Assembly (NCBI GenBank): GCA_028023455.1
Contig: JAQFVV010000013.1
Coordinates: 4,716,001-4,780,000 of the forward strand
Direction: 5' to 3'
Length of the DNA: 64,000 nucleotides
Source of the DNA: Epiperipatus broadwayi
Lineage: Eukaryota > Onychophora > Udeonychophora > Euonychophora > Peripatidae
Shown here: positions 22,940 to 34,291 of the stretch, piece by piece
Layout of the letters: each line of letters starts with the position of its first letter
Position numbering within the stretch: position 1 is the stretch's first letter
Translations under genes and position numbers: made by a program
The notes under the pieces: model-generated
The model's input: the letters and a program-made list of their open reading frames with translations, nothing else
The model's database searches: none
Told to the model about the DNA's origin: nothing

Positions 22940-25312
22940 GGTCATATTTGCTCATCGAGTTTTGGCAAATTATCCCAAAGCTGCTCCAGATGAGGAATTG
23001 AGACCTCGAATCAGATTGTACCTCAATTCCTTCACCAATGCCCCATGATTTACTACCATTATGGTTGACTGATATGAGATTACACTCAGACTCTTAGTTT
23101 ACATGCTGGCAGTAGCAAAAGGTGGAACATAAGATTCAGGGAATTATGAATAAATTAACTAAACACACACATATATGGCTGGCTAGATAATGCATATATT
23201 AATAACTAACAATAAATTAAAACAGATTTGGACAAGATTTGGGAATGAACTGTGAATAACACACTAAACCTTTTATAAGTTTTAAGATTTTTATATAAGT
23301 TAAATAATACAAAATGGAAGTACATTCAGTTTACACTCACAGGTATTTTATAATGATGAGTGAATTTAAATACAAGTTCTCATCTTTTATGCACTTAAAA
23401 TTATTTAAATTTAATACTATTACAAATTAATACTTGTGGCCTAATCATGCCTTAATATGCCATACCATTTCTACAAGGTCTGCTAAGAATTAAATCTTAC
23501 AAGAATGATAACATTAAATATAACTTATTAAAATTACATAATGAGCAATAAAGGTGCTCCCTATGCAGATCATTTTATATAAACTAGATCTGATATTTAG
23601 ATCAATGCTGAAGTGAAAATTATAAAGGATGAACTGGCAATTTGCAGCATAGCTACAGAGACTAGGATGCTTTCCCAAAATATCAAATATTAAAATTAAT
23701 AAAGCACTAAATCTATAGTTTTGATCTGCGAAACTACTATACACCAGTTCATGGATTAGCATACATAAAACATGCTAAAAGGGTTAATTAAAGTGATCTA
23801 GCTTATAAATTAAATCTATATAGATTATGATAATAAACTAAGAAGGAATAAAGCATATGTGGGATTTAACTAGTTACTTATAATATGCTTTAAAATATCT
23901 TGCCATTACTTAACTAAATATAATTTATTAACATGCAAACTTTATGCTAAGCTAAAACATAGTAGCTTAACTAACATATATAGATGAGATATCAAAATGG
24001 GGATTTTAGGTCTGATAAAGGTCAGCATAAACCATTTACAAGAGCTTCTAATCATCTCTCTTATATTAATATTAGTAATCTTCTTTTTGAAACATGGCAG
24101 CTAATAACTTAATGAAGTAAACAATAAAATATAAAATAAGCATGACAGCAGATTATGATAGTATAGATACTATAATAACTGATTACAGTTATTATGTTAA
24201 GAGAATTATTAATTATAAATATTCATTTAAAAGGAAAGATTCTTACAATTATTATTATTAAATTAAAGTTACATTAAATTTATTATTACAGAGTTTATTT
24301 ATTTGAAGTTATTATTTATGAAGATTCAACATTATAGCTAGCTTTAGAAATTATTAAATTAGTTTAGTTTAAGATTTATTTTATAGAGCTCTGTGGGAAG
24401 ATATGTTTACCAATAAATCTAGTTGAGGTGTCCTTCATGGTATTTGGCATTGGTTTTCTCTATTGGGATGGTTTGTCCAACATCTTTCTGGCAGGTTTTT
24501 GGTCTTGAAATTCTCTGTTTCGATAGACTAGTCTTCTGTAAGGGGAGATGGCAAATTTGGTGGCTCCTAGCTCATTTCCATTATAAAATCTGGCATTGCC
24601 TTCAGCCATTACTGAGTTATTAATTCTAAGAGAGTGAACCATAGTATTTAATTTTGGTTTTTTTACATGAACGCTTTTACTCCCCCCTGCAAAATCATGG
24701 AGTTATTTACAATTTTTAGTTTTAAAATTAAAGTTTTAACATATCTTTATTAACAAAGACAAAAGTAAAACTAAAGTTATTCATTAAATAATGCAGCTTG
24801 ACTGTCTTTTTTTGTCTTAAAATTATTTTAGAATTTATTAAAAATCTGTTCTTGGTTCTCGCACAAATTAAACCAGGTGTGTGTGTGATCTGAGATAATT
24901 TCCAAGAAACAGGTGATCTCTTTAAAAGAGATTCACATTTAGCCATATATATAATCTTGTTACCTCTGGAATTGAAAATTTATATGCGAATAAAAGTAAA
25001 TTTGTATTTAAATCTTATTAAAACCTTAAAGATAAAATAATTTAAATCACATTACAATGTTTATAAAATCTATTACATTGCAGCCTTATTTGCAAATATA
25101 TGTAGGTGCACTTATACCCATATAACAATGTCTACAGAACTTACTTTTTATTATATTAATTTAATTTATAACTGAGTATATGTATACAATACACATATAG
25201 ATATTAAATCTCTAAATGCATGCAAATATATAAATATACACTATTATATATTAAAATACATTATTATACAATAATATGCATGGGCTTGGGTGGGTTTAAA
25301 CTAGGAAAGAAT
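22940..25312 (+). repeat. Large direct duplication, copy 1
   Basis: The block aligns in order with 27795-31125. Shared landmarks are GAGTTTTGGCAAATTATCCC (22957/27830), ATGAATAAATTAACTAAACA-like sequence, CTCCCTATGCAGATCATT (23556/28426), ACATGCTAAAAGGGTTAATT (23771/28936), AAGATTTATTTTATAGAG (24370/29544) and CTTGGGTGGGTTT (25283/31102). The copies differ by scattered substitutions and indels. Copy 1 contains a 282-bp insertion at 24560-24841. Minus-strand peptides near 24530-24930 (LLKRSPVSWKLS; RNREFQDQKPARKM) are conserved in copy 2. The unit may be a repeat family or a segmental duplication. Confidence 0.75.
24560..24841. mobile_element. 282-bp insertion in duplication copy 1
   Basis: Copy 2 reads GCAAATTTGTTCTTGG (29727) continuously. 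Copy 1 has the same sequence split after GCAAATTTG and resuming at AAATCTGTTCTTGG, so AAATTTG/AAATCTG (24553-24559 and 24842-24848) looks like a 7-bp target-site duplication with one change. The family of the insert is unknown. Confidence 0.5.
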
Positions 25313-25900
25313 AGACCAAATATCATCGTTTCATATCCCTAAAGCCCCCCCCCCCCAAAAAAAAAAAAAAAAAAAACAAGAGAAAAAAAAGACTTCATTT
25401 ATAATTTTGATATGCAATTATGAATCAAAATTTAACTATTAGAATTTTTAAGAACTTAATTATACATTTTAATTAAATTGCATTAATCCTGCCTAAGGAG
25501 ATTTCTTGAGCCTAATTTAATGTTTCACCAATGCACAAAATAAAATAAAATCAACTAAATTATCAATAACATACTACAAAATTAAATATTGATAAATTAG
25601 ATTATTTTATACCAATTTCAGTATTCAGTACTTGTCCTATTAATGAATATGTATATAGAAATATAAATTATGTACATATTTACATGTTGGGAAAAGGGGA
25701 ACAGAACCCTAAATAAAGCTATTCCTAAATAAAGCTATCTAGTTCAAATAGGATCTGGGGGTTTACTCTTAAACACTTTTAGTCTATGGGACTTACCATG
25801 TCCCCTGAAGCTTCCTTCATAACTTGTTTTTTTGTTCAACCAGGTAATGATTTTTTTGGAATGGAAAATATCTATAACATTCCCGCATAGATTTATTTCT
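25313..25900. other. Unassigned, with a C12-A20 homopolymer junction
   Basis: Twelve C (25345-25356) run directly into twenty A (25357-25376). Two near-identical CCTAAATAAAGCTAT boxes lie at 25708 and 25725. Otherwise nothing was identified. Confidence 0.5.
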
Positions 25901-26700
25901 TGACCTCAACATTCGAACTTCTATTCTATCTCTTCTACTAAAGTTGTAAAGAGTTTTCTCCTTCTCTTTTTCTTCCATGCTATCCTTGCCCTTATTTTAA
26001 TGTCTACATTCTCACTTCTTATTATTAATCCAAAGATTAGTTGTTTCCAGCAAGTTTTATTCTCTATCCTGCCTCTCAAGCTCAACTTCCATTTACTTTC
26101 ACTTCCTAGATCCTTTTCATCTAAGGGATACCATCTATTGTTTCTTGTTGGGCCTGTCTTCCTTATCACCCTTAAATCTACCTCATTCCAAGGGTCTCTA
26201 AACTTTTACACAAAGTACACTCCTTCCTCTGCTCCCTACCAACAACACTATCCCTTATTTTCTATGTGATCCCTAATTCACCATATCTATATTCTCTAAC
26301 TTTTTTATATGAACTTCCCTTATGCTGACTTTTTTCATTTATTCATACACGACTTTCTCTCACATTGTTCCCACATCTAGTTCTATATCAGTCCCTATAC
26401 CTTGCTCTTCAAATATTTCTCTTTTCATTCCTTCTTGCTTGGATTGACCTTCCCTCATCTCTACTATACCCTGTTCTTTTGAGATATCCTGCTTGGACCC
26501 ACCTACTTTCAAACTTCTCCACATCTTGTCTCTTCATCTCGATGCAGTTTTGCTCAATCCTTTCTTTTACCTGATCTATCCTTTTAATCATGGATGCTAT
26601 TATTTCCTTCATATTCCTAATTACTCCCTCTCCAAAGGTGTTTTCTCACATTTTTCCAATGTCATTTACCGTATTATCCCTTTATGATTAAATCCTGGTA
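25901..26700 (-). pseudogene. Unidentified coding-like relic, minus strand
   Basis: The plus strand is strongly CT-rich, and the minus strand gives charged peptides: MKEIIASMIKRIDQVKERIE (26612-26550), a coiled-coil-like start, and TGPTRNNRWYPLDEKDLGSE followed by WKKKRRRKLFTTLVEEIE (26150-25921). Stops and frame changes separate them. The size and character suggest a retroelement ORF1-like product, but no family motif is decisive. Confidence 0.35.
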
Positions 26701-27374
26701 TGTTTAAATCTATCTTATCAAATCAGTCTATTCCATCTTACATTAAATGATTTGCCATCTCCCAAGTGAAATGAATGGTCCACAAAATTGCTCATGCCCT
26801 GCCTTTTACTTATCCTTCCTAGACCTTAGTGCCTTATACTTTTGCCACTAATTAACATATAATTTATATCATAAATAACTACTAAATAAAAATTTCTTAC
26901 CAAATGTCTGTTTATAGTCACAGTTACTAGATAATTTTATTAATTCATGATTGCTGATTCATGACTTTATGAAATTTTGACTCCAAGTACATGTATATAT
27001 ATAATCGTGCCCAATCATTTGGGTGTTCACAATTCAATCAGATTTCCAAATCCAAAAAATTTTTTAATGGCGAGTCCTTTAAATTTTTCCCTCTGATAAT
27101 GAATTTATCAGGATGGCTCTAAATCTGTTCAAGTCATCCTCAGGCACCAGTTATCAGTAGGTGAGATATACATATATAATTAATAACAATAATGGACCTC
27201 ACACATTATAATATGTATTAAGAATTATATATAAAATTTGTTATCAAGCCATAGTGTGTTAGTTTAAAATTTTAAATTGATAAACATTTTAGTCATCTCT
27301 AAACATTTTTTGTTATGCATTCTCCTTAAACTATTATGCCAATGCATTATATCTGAAGAGAAAGTATATAACTT
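26701..27374. other. A+T-rich sequence, nothing assigned
   Basis: No supported feature. Confidence 0.45.
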
Positions 27375-27794
27375 ATTCAGGGTTGTGGAATCATTAATGG
27401 ACTTCCATATTGGCATCCTCTGGGGAAAAAAAATTACATTTTAAAATCTCTCTTTTCAACAAGATAAGGTGAATTAAACTTGGGAATTTTTTTTACATAA
27501 ATACCTATAAAATTATTGCTACTACATATTGTCAGTTCAGGGCCATGAAAAGTAATTGAAGTGCCCTTAAGTTGGCATCCATCTCCGGGAAAAAAATTAT
27601 ACATATATAAAATTATTACTGCTGCAATGTATTATCAGTTTAGGGCTGTGGAATTAAATAACATGCCCTATGATTGGGCATCCATACCAGGAAAAAAAAC
27701 TATATTTTTCACACCAACATAATGTCAGTCCAGACCTGTGGAATTGATTAATGAGCCCCACATTGGGTACCATACCTGAGAAAAAAATCCCATG
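27375..27794. repeat. Diverged tandem repeat, about four units
   Basis: Four spaced units share the pattern TCAG..C.GGGC.GTGGAAT..ATTAATG followed by TGGCATCC and GGGAAAAAAA. They start near 27378, 27532, 27637 and 27725, spaced about 90-155 bp. The array directly precedes duplication copy 2 and has no counterpart before copy 1. Confidence 0.55.
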
Positions 27795-30700
27795 TAAGTC
27801 ATATTTGTACATTCACACAACAAAATCAAGAGTTTTGGCAAATTATCCCAAAGCTGATCTAGATGAGGAGTTAAGATCTCAAATCAGATTGCACCTTGGT
27901 TCCTTCACCAATGCTCTGTCATTCACTACCATATGGATGACTGATATGAGATTATACTCAGACTCTTTTAGTTCATGATCCGGCAGTAGCAAAGGGTGGG
28001 ACATGAGACTCAAGGAATTATGAATAAATTATTAATAAATGAACTAAGCACACACATATATGGCTGACTAAATAATGCATATATTAATAACTACAAATTA
28101 AAACAGATTTAGGAATGAACTGTGAATAATACACTAAACATTTTAAAGATGTTTAATTATAATTATATAAGTTAAATAATACAAAATTGAAGTGCATTGG
28201 GTTTACACTCACAGGTGTTTTATAATGATGAGTGGATTTAAATACAAGTTCTCATCTTTTATGCACTTAAATCATTTAAATTTAATGTTATTACAAATTA
28301 ATACCTGCAGTATAATCATGCCTTAATTATGCCATGCCATTCCTGAGGTTTGCTAAGAGTTAAATATTTTAAAAATGATAACATTAAATATAACTTATTA
28401 AAATTACATAATAAGCAATAAAGGTGCTCCCTATGCAGATCATTATATAAACTAGATGTAATGTTCAGATTAACATTGCATTGAATAATATTATGGAGGG
28501 TGAACTGGTGATTTACAGTGTACTTTCATAGACTACAGAACTATGTAAACTAAATAAGGGTTGCAGCCCTAATGTGTGATTACTCATGGGATTCAGTACC
28601 AAGTACTCAGTTCCTGTGGACCTTACAACTTGCTATTACAAAATATATAAGACCTTTAGTTCGGGTGACCGGAGCAGGTTAATACACTGTTCTGGCCCCT
28701 TGTGCATCAGTTCTAAAAGAGAGCTGTCCAAACTAAGAATAATGGGATGGCCCTTTAAACCAGAAACCCATTTTAATAAGAAAATATATATAGCAATGCA
28801 TATTTTGCATATATGTGCTTTATAAGGACATATTCATAACATTTTCCAAAATATCAAATATTAAAATTAATAAAACGCTAAATCTATAGTTTTGGTTTGC
28901 GAAACTTATATACCAGTTCATGGATTAACATACATAAAACATGCTAAAAGGGTTAATTAATGTGATCTGGCTTAAAAAGTAAATCTATATAGTTTATGGT
29001 AATAAATTAAAGAGGAATAAAGTATATGTGGGACTTAACTAGTTACTTATAATATGCTTTAAAATATCAATCTTGCCATTACTTAACTAAATATAATTTA
29101 TTAACATGCAAACCTTATGCTAAGATAAAATATAGTAGCTTAAATAACATATACAAATAAGATATCAAAACGGAGATTTTTGGTCTGTTAAAAGTCAGCA
29201 TAAATCATTTACAAGAACTTCTAATCATCTCTAATATTAATAATCTCCCTTTTGTAGCATGGCATCTCATAACTTAATGAAGTAAATGATAAATATAAAA
29301 TAAAATGGTCATGGCCGCAGATTAGGATAGTGTAGATATTATAATAACTGATTATAGTATTATGTTAAGAGAATTATTAATTATAAATATTCATTTAAAG
29401 GCAAGATTCTTACAATTATTATTATTAAAATAAAGTCACATTAAATTTATTATTACTTTATTTATTTGAAGTTATTACAAATTATTATTTATGAATGTTC
29501 AACATTATAGCTAGCTTTAGAAATTTTTAAATTAGTTTAGTTTAAGATTTATTTTATAGAGTTCTGCAGGAAGGTATGTTTACTGATAATTTTCTAGCTG
29601 AGGTAACCTTCATGGTGTTTGGCACTGGTTTTCTCCACTGGGATGGCTTGTCTGACATCTTTGTGGCAGGCTGTTGGTCTTGAACTTCTCTATTTCCATA
29701 GACCGGTCTTCCGAAAGGGAAGATGGCAAATTTGTTCTTGGTTCTCACACACATATTAAACCAGGTGTGTATGTCGTGAGATAATTTCCAAGAAACAGGT
29801 GATCTTTTTAAGAGATTTAAGTTCTGTAAACATTTTGCCATATGTGTAATCTTATCACCTTTGGAATTAAAAATTTATATGAGAATAAAAGTAAATTTGT
29901 ACTTAAATCTTATTAAAAACTTAATGATAAAATAATTTAAATTGCATTGCAATGTTTATAAAATCTATTACATTGCATCCTTATTCACATGTACACCTGG
30001 GTCTCGTTTTATGCGGATTATTTTAATGTGATTTTGAAGTTATGCGATTCATGTTTCTTCTTAATATCTTTCATATTTTACTATATTTATTAGATATCAA
30101 GAAATTTAAATTATTAATAACTTATTTTGACTTGAAATACTTTTTTTTTTTTTCAAAAATATAACATTATATTAGCAGCTAACGTGATATGGCCTGAAGC
30201 TCCATTTAGAATATTAGCTTCTACATAATAACCTACTTATACTAAGGAGTAAATAATAATAATAGATTTATATTTACATATAAAAATATCGCAATAAATA
30301 GTCAAAAATTTTAAACTTTTAAAACGTATTTTGTTAATTATAACAGAAATAAATATTTTTTTAGATTTTAAAAATAAATAACAACGAAGATTTTATTGAT
30401 ATAAACTGAAAATAATCTTTCTAATGATAATCTATAATCTTTTTGTTTTGATTACAATCTCATTTTTTTAATATAGAAATAAAAAATCATTAACACAGCT
30501 CAAGACTGAAAGTGGCGCTAGTTGTATGTCACATGACGAATCTGATTTCTTAACATTTACCAAACAAACGCATATTGTCAAATAGTCAAACAACCGCTAA
30601 TGATTAAAATATGTATGAAAAAATATAAAATTAAATACTGTAGTTAATAAAAAAAGTTTGTCTTGTACTTTTTTTTTTTTCAAATATTTGAAATTTTTTA

Positions 30701-31125
30701 TTAGTCATACTTTATTTCCTTATTTTTTTAATGTGAATTTTAAAGTAATTTTTCCTTCTTGCTTTGCTTTTATGCGATTTTTGAAAATTACAACTCCCTA
30801 TCCCCATTTTTCAAGGTAAGTTAAGTCTATTTTTGTGCGATTACTTTTGTACGCGTTTTCTGAGGAACCTATCTATCACATAAAATGAGACCCAGGTGTA
30901 TATGTAGGTGCGCTAATACACATACAACAATGTCTACATAACTTACTTTTTATTATATTAATTTATAACTGAGTATATGTATACAATATGCATAGAGATA
31001 TTAATATCTCTAAATGTATGCATATATAAATATACACACATTCACTTAAATACACACTATTATAAATTAAAACACATTATTATACAATAATATACATGGA
31101 CTTGGGTGGGTTTGAAATAGGGAAA
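27795..31125 (+). repeat. Large direct duplication, copy 2, with a transposon inserted
   Basis: This is the homologue of 22940-25312. Near its start the plus strand reads SRVLANYPKADLDEELRSQI and then SFTNALSFTTIWMTDMRLYS; copy 1 keeps a broken version, suggesting a once-coding unit. About 300 bp at 28520-28840 are absent from copy 1. A 905-bp pogo/Tigger-like element occupies 29994-30898, and copy 1 preserves its empty site. The minus strand at 29841-29554 is open for 95 codons (RSPVSWKLSHDIH; FPFGRPVYGNREVQDQQPA) but has no recognised family. Confidence 0.75.
29994..30898. mobile_element. Non-autonomous pogo/Tigger-like DNA transposon
   Basis: Terminal inverted repeats run from CACCTGGGTCTCGTTTTATG (29994) to the reverse complement of CACCTGGGTCTCATTTTATG (ending 30898), flanked by TA on both sides (29992-29993 and 30899-30900). 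The TIR style (CTCGTTTTA, followed by TGCG) resembles pogo/Tigger elements of the Tc1/mariner superfamily, which duplicate TA. TTATGCGATT-like words recur inside both ends. Duplication copy 1 reads straight through the site (TTTGCAAATATATGTAGG near 25091), giving an empty-site control. No transposase is encoded. Confidence 0.82.
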
Positions 31126-31460
31126 CAATACTACTATGGGACATAGTAGGTGAAATGGGACGATAGGCTAAATAATACCATTTCAATATGTAACACAGAT
31201 ATATGTGGGTTTTAGAACATATATCTCACTAGCATTACAATATATATATATATACTAAATTACATTTTATCATTCTCACATTTCAAATATAGTTAGACAT
31301 TGGAAGTAATACAAAAAAGTCCTGGGATCATTTTGACTGGATCAGTGTCATCTGTTATCTAAACATTATACAGCCTCCTAATGTTATTTATTACTATATC
31401 ATAGTGTATTCTATGACAATTCAAACATTAAAGGTATAAAGCTAAACTACTCAATAAATA
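31126..31460. other. A+T-rich spacer with a TA run
   Basis: A TA dinucleotide run lies near 31231-31252. No gene or repeat family was assigned. Confidence 0.5.
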
Positions 31461-31946
31461 ATTAAAATTACAACCAAATTCACAACTCAACCAGACAAGC
31501 CAAGAAAATAAAATCTAAAACCCTACCAATGGTTTCACTGTTACAAGCTGACTTCTTTTTTTATATGTCAAAGCGTTGACCAGGAAGCTAACCTGGGCTA
31601 GCTGTTTGGAAGGCAGCTCTGCTAACTGCTAGGCCGCCAATGCTTGACAAGCTGACTTCTTATGTGTAGAGAACTACAAAGTAACAACATATTTAAACTA
31701 TTACCCACAATTCCACTTACTTTCCCATCCACCCTTAATATTAAAAACAGCTTATTTATAAGTTCTTTTAATATTAAGGGAAGATGGGAGGTAAGTGGAA
31801 TTATGAGTAATGTTGAATTTAAATATATTATTTTATAGTTCTTTATATTTGAGAAGACTGCTTGTAGCAGTGGAACTATTGGTAGTGTTTTAGATTTTAT
31901 GTTCTTGGCTAGTCTGGTCGAGTTGTGAATTTAGTGTAATTTTAAT
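31461..31946. mobile_element. Fold-back (long inverted repeat) element split by a SINE
   Basis: The left arm begins ATTAAAATTACAACC at 31461, and the right arm ends with its near reverse complement at 31946. Matching inner blocks include CCAGACAAGCCAAGAA versus TTCTTGGCTAGTCTGG, and TTCCACTTACTTTCCCATCC versus AGATGGGAGGTAAGTGGAA. The centre lies near 31757. Without the inserted SINE the arms are roughly 190 bp each. No coding capacity and no clear direct repeats at the outer ends. Confidence 0.68.
31558..31646 (-). mobile_element. tRNA-Gly(TCC)-derived SINE or retropseudogene
   Basis: On the minus strand it reads GCATTGGCGGCCTAGCAG, then AGCTGCCTTCCAAACAGCT (an anticodon arm with TCC in the loop), B box GGTTAGCTTCC and CAACGC at the acceptor end, then TTTGACATA and a run of A. 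This is the layout of animal tRNA-Gly(TCC). A perfect 15-bp direct repeat, ACAAGCTGACTTCTT, lies at 31543-31557 and 31647-31661. It differs from the SINE copies at 7819 and 13205, and its tail is only loosely similar to theirs (TTTGACATA versus TATGACACTT). Confidence 0.85.
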
Positions 31947-32949
31947 TATGTTAATTTATTATATTTCTTGCATGCTCTTATTGACTTTTCCCATAATTAT
32001 ATAAATATCCAAATGATTGTCAATCATTGGTTATGAAGTCAGAAATTATTACATCTCTTTTAACCACAAATATAAATTTAATTTCTATTAAAAATAAAAT
32101 ATTACTTTTATTATTATTATTAATATATGCATCATCTTATTTTTTACTCAAGATTTCATTTTAATGTTCAAGATCTTATTGTTGTCACATTTCAAACATA
32201 TAGTTACAATCACTGAAAAACTATGATTTTTTAATATACATTTTGACTGAAGTAAACTTTTCAATTAATCTAAGTCATCATATCCTATCAAAAATGCTTT
32301 ATCATTATTCCATACCCATATAATCACACATACACAGTTGGAGTAAAGACATCTCCAAAGTATATATATCAATAATATCAATGCCTTGAAACAGTAATAT
32401 CTAGTTGCTATGTTGATAAAAATGGATCCCATTCTTCCCTGAGATTTAAATTCTTTTGTAGGAAGGCAATCTAGATTAATACAACTGCAAGAATGAAATT
32501 TAATTCATCGTAAATATTAATAATGTCTAATTAAATATGGCTCAAATTAATATTTCCAAGTTATAGTTGCTAAACATTCATTTTTAGGAATCAATTCTTC
32601 TTGATATATAATACTGAAAACTTTATAGTATGAAATATTATGTAAAAATATTTTGAAGTGAAGACATTAATTTACTTTATGAACATAATATTTATTGCAT
32701 CCACTTAATCATCTTTGACTAAATATGCAAATAATTACTCAATACCTTTCATTTCATAAGAAATTATTAAATCTCTTTTAATCACTGATAGAAACTTTAA
32801 TTTTTTATTAAAGATAAAATATTTTTCTTATAATTACCATATGCATTTCTTATTCAATATTTTAATCCTTTTAATTCATGTTTAAAATCTTATATTTGTT
32901 TACTATTTTCATATTTCAAACACACATTACAGGCATTAATAATTATCTC
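31947..32949. other. A+T-rich sequence, nothing assigned
   Basis: No supported feature. Confidence 0.5.
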
Positions 32950-32965
32950 AAGATTTATTTTGATT

Positions 32966-34275
32966 AAAACAGACAAAACTCACTATACGTATTGGCACTC
33001 ACTGCAATCTAGAGTAATCAATGGATAGCAGAAGGTTGTGCATAAAATCCCCATCTAGTGCCTACTCATACAATATCCCCAGACTAGTTTCTGGCCTTCG
33101 TCAGTGAGGAGTCTTGAATCTGAAAACACTGTACCTAGATCTTAGGATCTAATGCATCCCTCCAGCAGTCACCTTTTGTCTCTACTTAACTACAAAACTA
33201 TGAGTCTTAAATTAAAAACACCATACAAGCACGTCAGATTATATAGTCATATAGGTCTGAATTCAGTTTAGTACCCATACATTTTGGTGTCTTTGGTTCT
33301 TTAATAACCATAGCCACCACTGTCCTATTAAGCAAAATTGGTTTTAAGCCAATAAACATCACATGATCACCATTTCTTATGCTTGATCATAACTGTTATT
33401 AAAAGAGGCAAAACTCCCTATACGTATTGCCACTCACTGCAAGCTAGAGTAATCAATGAATGAGTTCAGACCTATAAGACTATAAAAGCTGATGAGCTTG
33501 GATTGAAAATGTTAAGGTGTTTTTAATTTAAGATTCATAGTTAAGTAGAGATAAACGGTGGCTGCTGGAGGGTTGCATTAAATCCTGAGATCTAGGTGCA
33601 GTGCTCTCAGATCCAAGGCTCCTGACGAAGGCCACAAGCCAGAAACTAGTCTGAAGATATTGTATGAATAGGCACTAGATGGGGATCTTATGCACAACCT
33701 TCTGACATCCATTGATTATTCTAGCTTGCAGTGAGTGGCAATATGTATAGTGAGTTTTGCCTGTTTTAATAAGTTATGAGCAAGAATAAGAAATGGTGAT
33801 CATGTGATGTTCATTGGCTTAAAACCAACCCTGCCTAATAGGATAGTGGTGGCTACGGTTATTAAAGAACCAAATACACCAAAATGTATGGGTACTGAAT
33901 TGAGTTCGGACCTATATGACTATATAAGCTGATGAGCTAGGATTGAAAATATTAAAAGTGTTTTTAATTTAAGACTCATAGTTTTGTAGTTAAATAAAGA
34001 TAAAAGGTAGCTGCTGGAGAGTTGCATTAGACCCTAAGATTTAGATGCAGTGCTCTCAGATCCAAGGCTCCTTGCTGACAAAGGCCACAAAACAGAAACT
34101 AGTCTGTGGATATTGGATGAGTAGGCGCTAGATGGGGATTTTATGCACAAGCTTCTGGCATCCATTGATTACTCTAGTTTGCAGTGAGTGGCAATACGTA
34201 CAGTGTGTTTTGCCTATTTTAATAACAGTTATAAGGAAGCATAAGAAATGGTGATCATGTGATGTTTATTGGCTT
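32966..34275. mobile_element. Retrozyme-like array, copy C (inverted and tandem)
   Basis: The copy is bounded by AAGATTTATTTTGATT (32950-32965) and AAGATGTATTTTGATT (34276-34291), a 16-bp duplication with one mismatch. Bases 32966-33417 are a minus-strand monomer. A partial second minus monomer follows to about 33458; the strand then flips and plus-strand sequence runs through one partial and one full monomer to the tail at 34275. The minus repeats are 445 bp apart (CAAAACT at 32974 and 33419) and the plus repeats 453 bp apart (GCCT at 33759 and 34212). Hammerhead motifs occur at 33068-33119 (minus, stem II deleted), 33611-33669 (plus, deletion in stem I) and 34060-34118 (plus, core changed to CTGACAA). 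All three look inactive. Confidence 0.75.
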
Positions 34276-34291
34276 AAGATGTATTTTGATT

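Noticed and set aside
22940-31125. The duplication read as an LTR retrotransposon with giant LTRs
   Set aside because: No TG...CA ends, primer-binding site or TSD could be seen, and the internal region has no protease, reverse transcriptase or integrase motifs.
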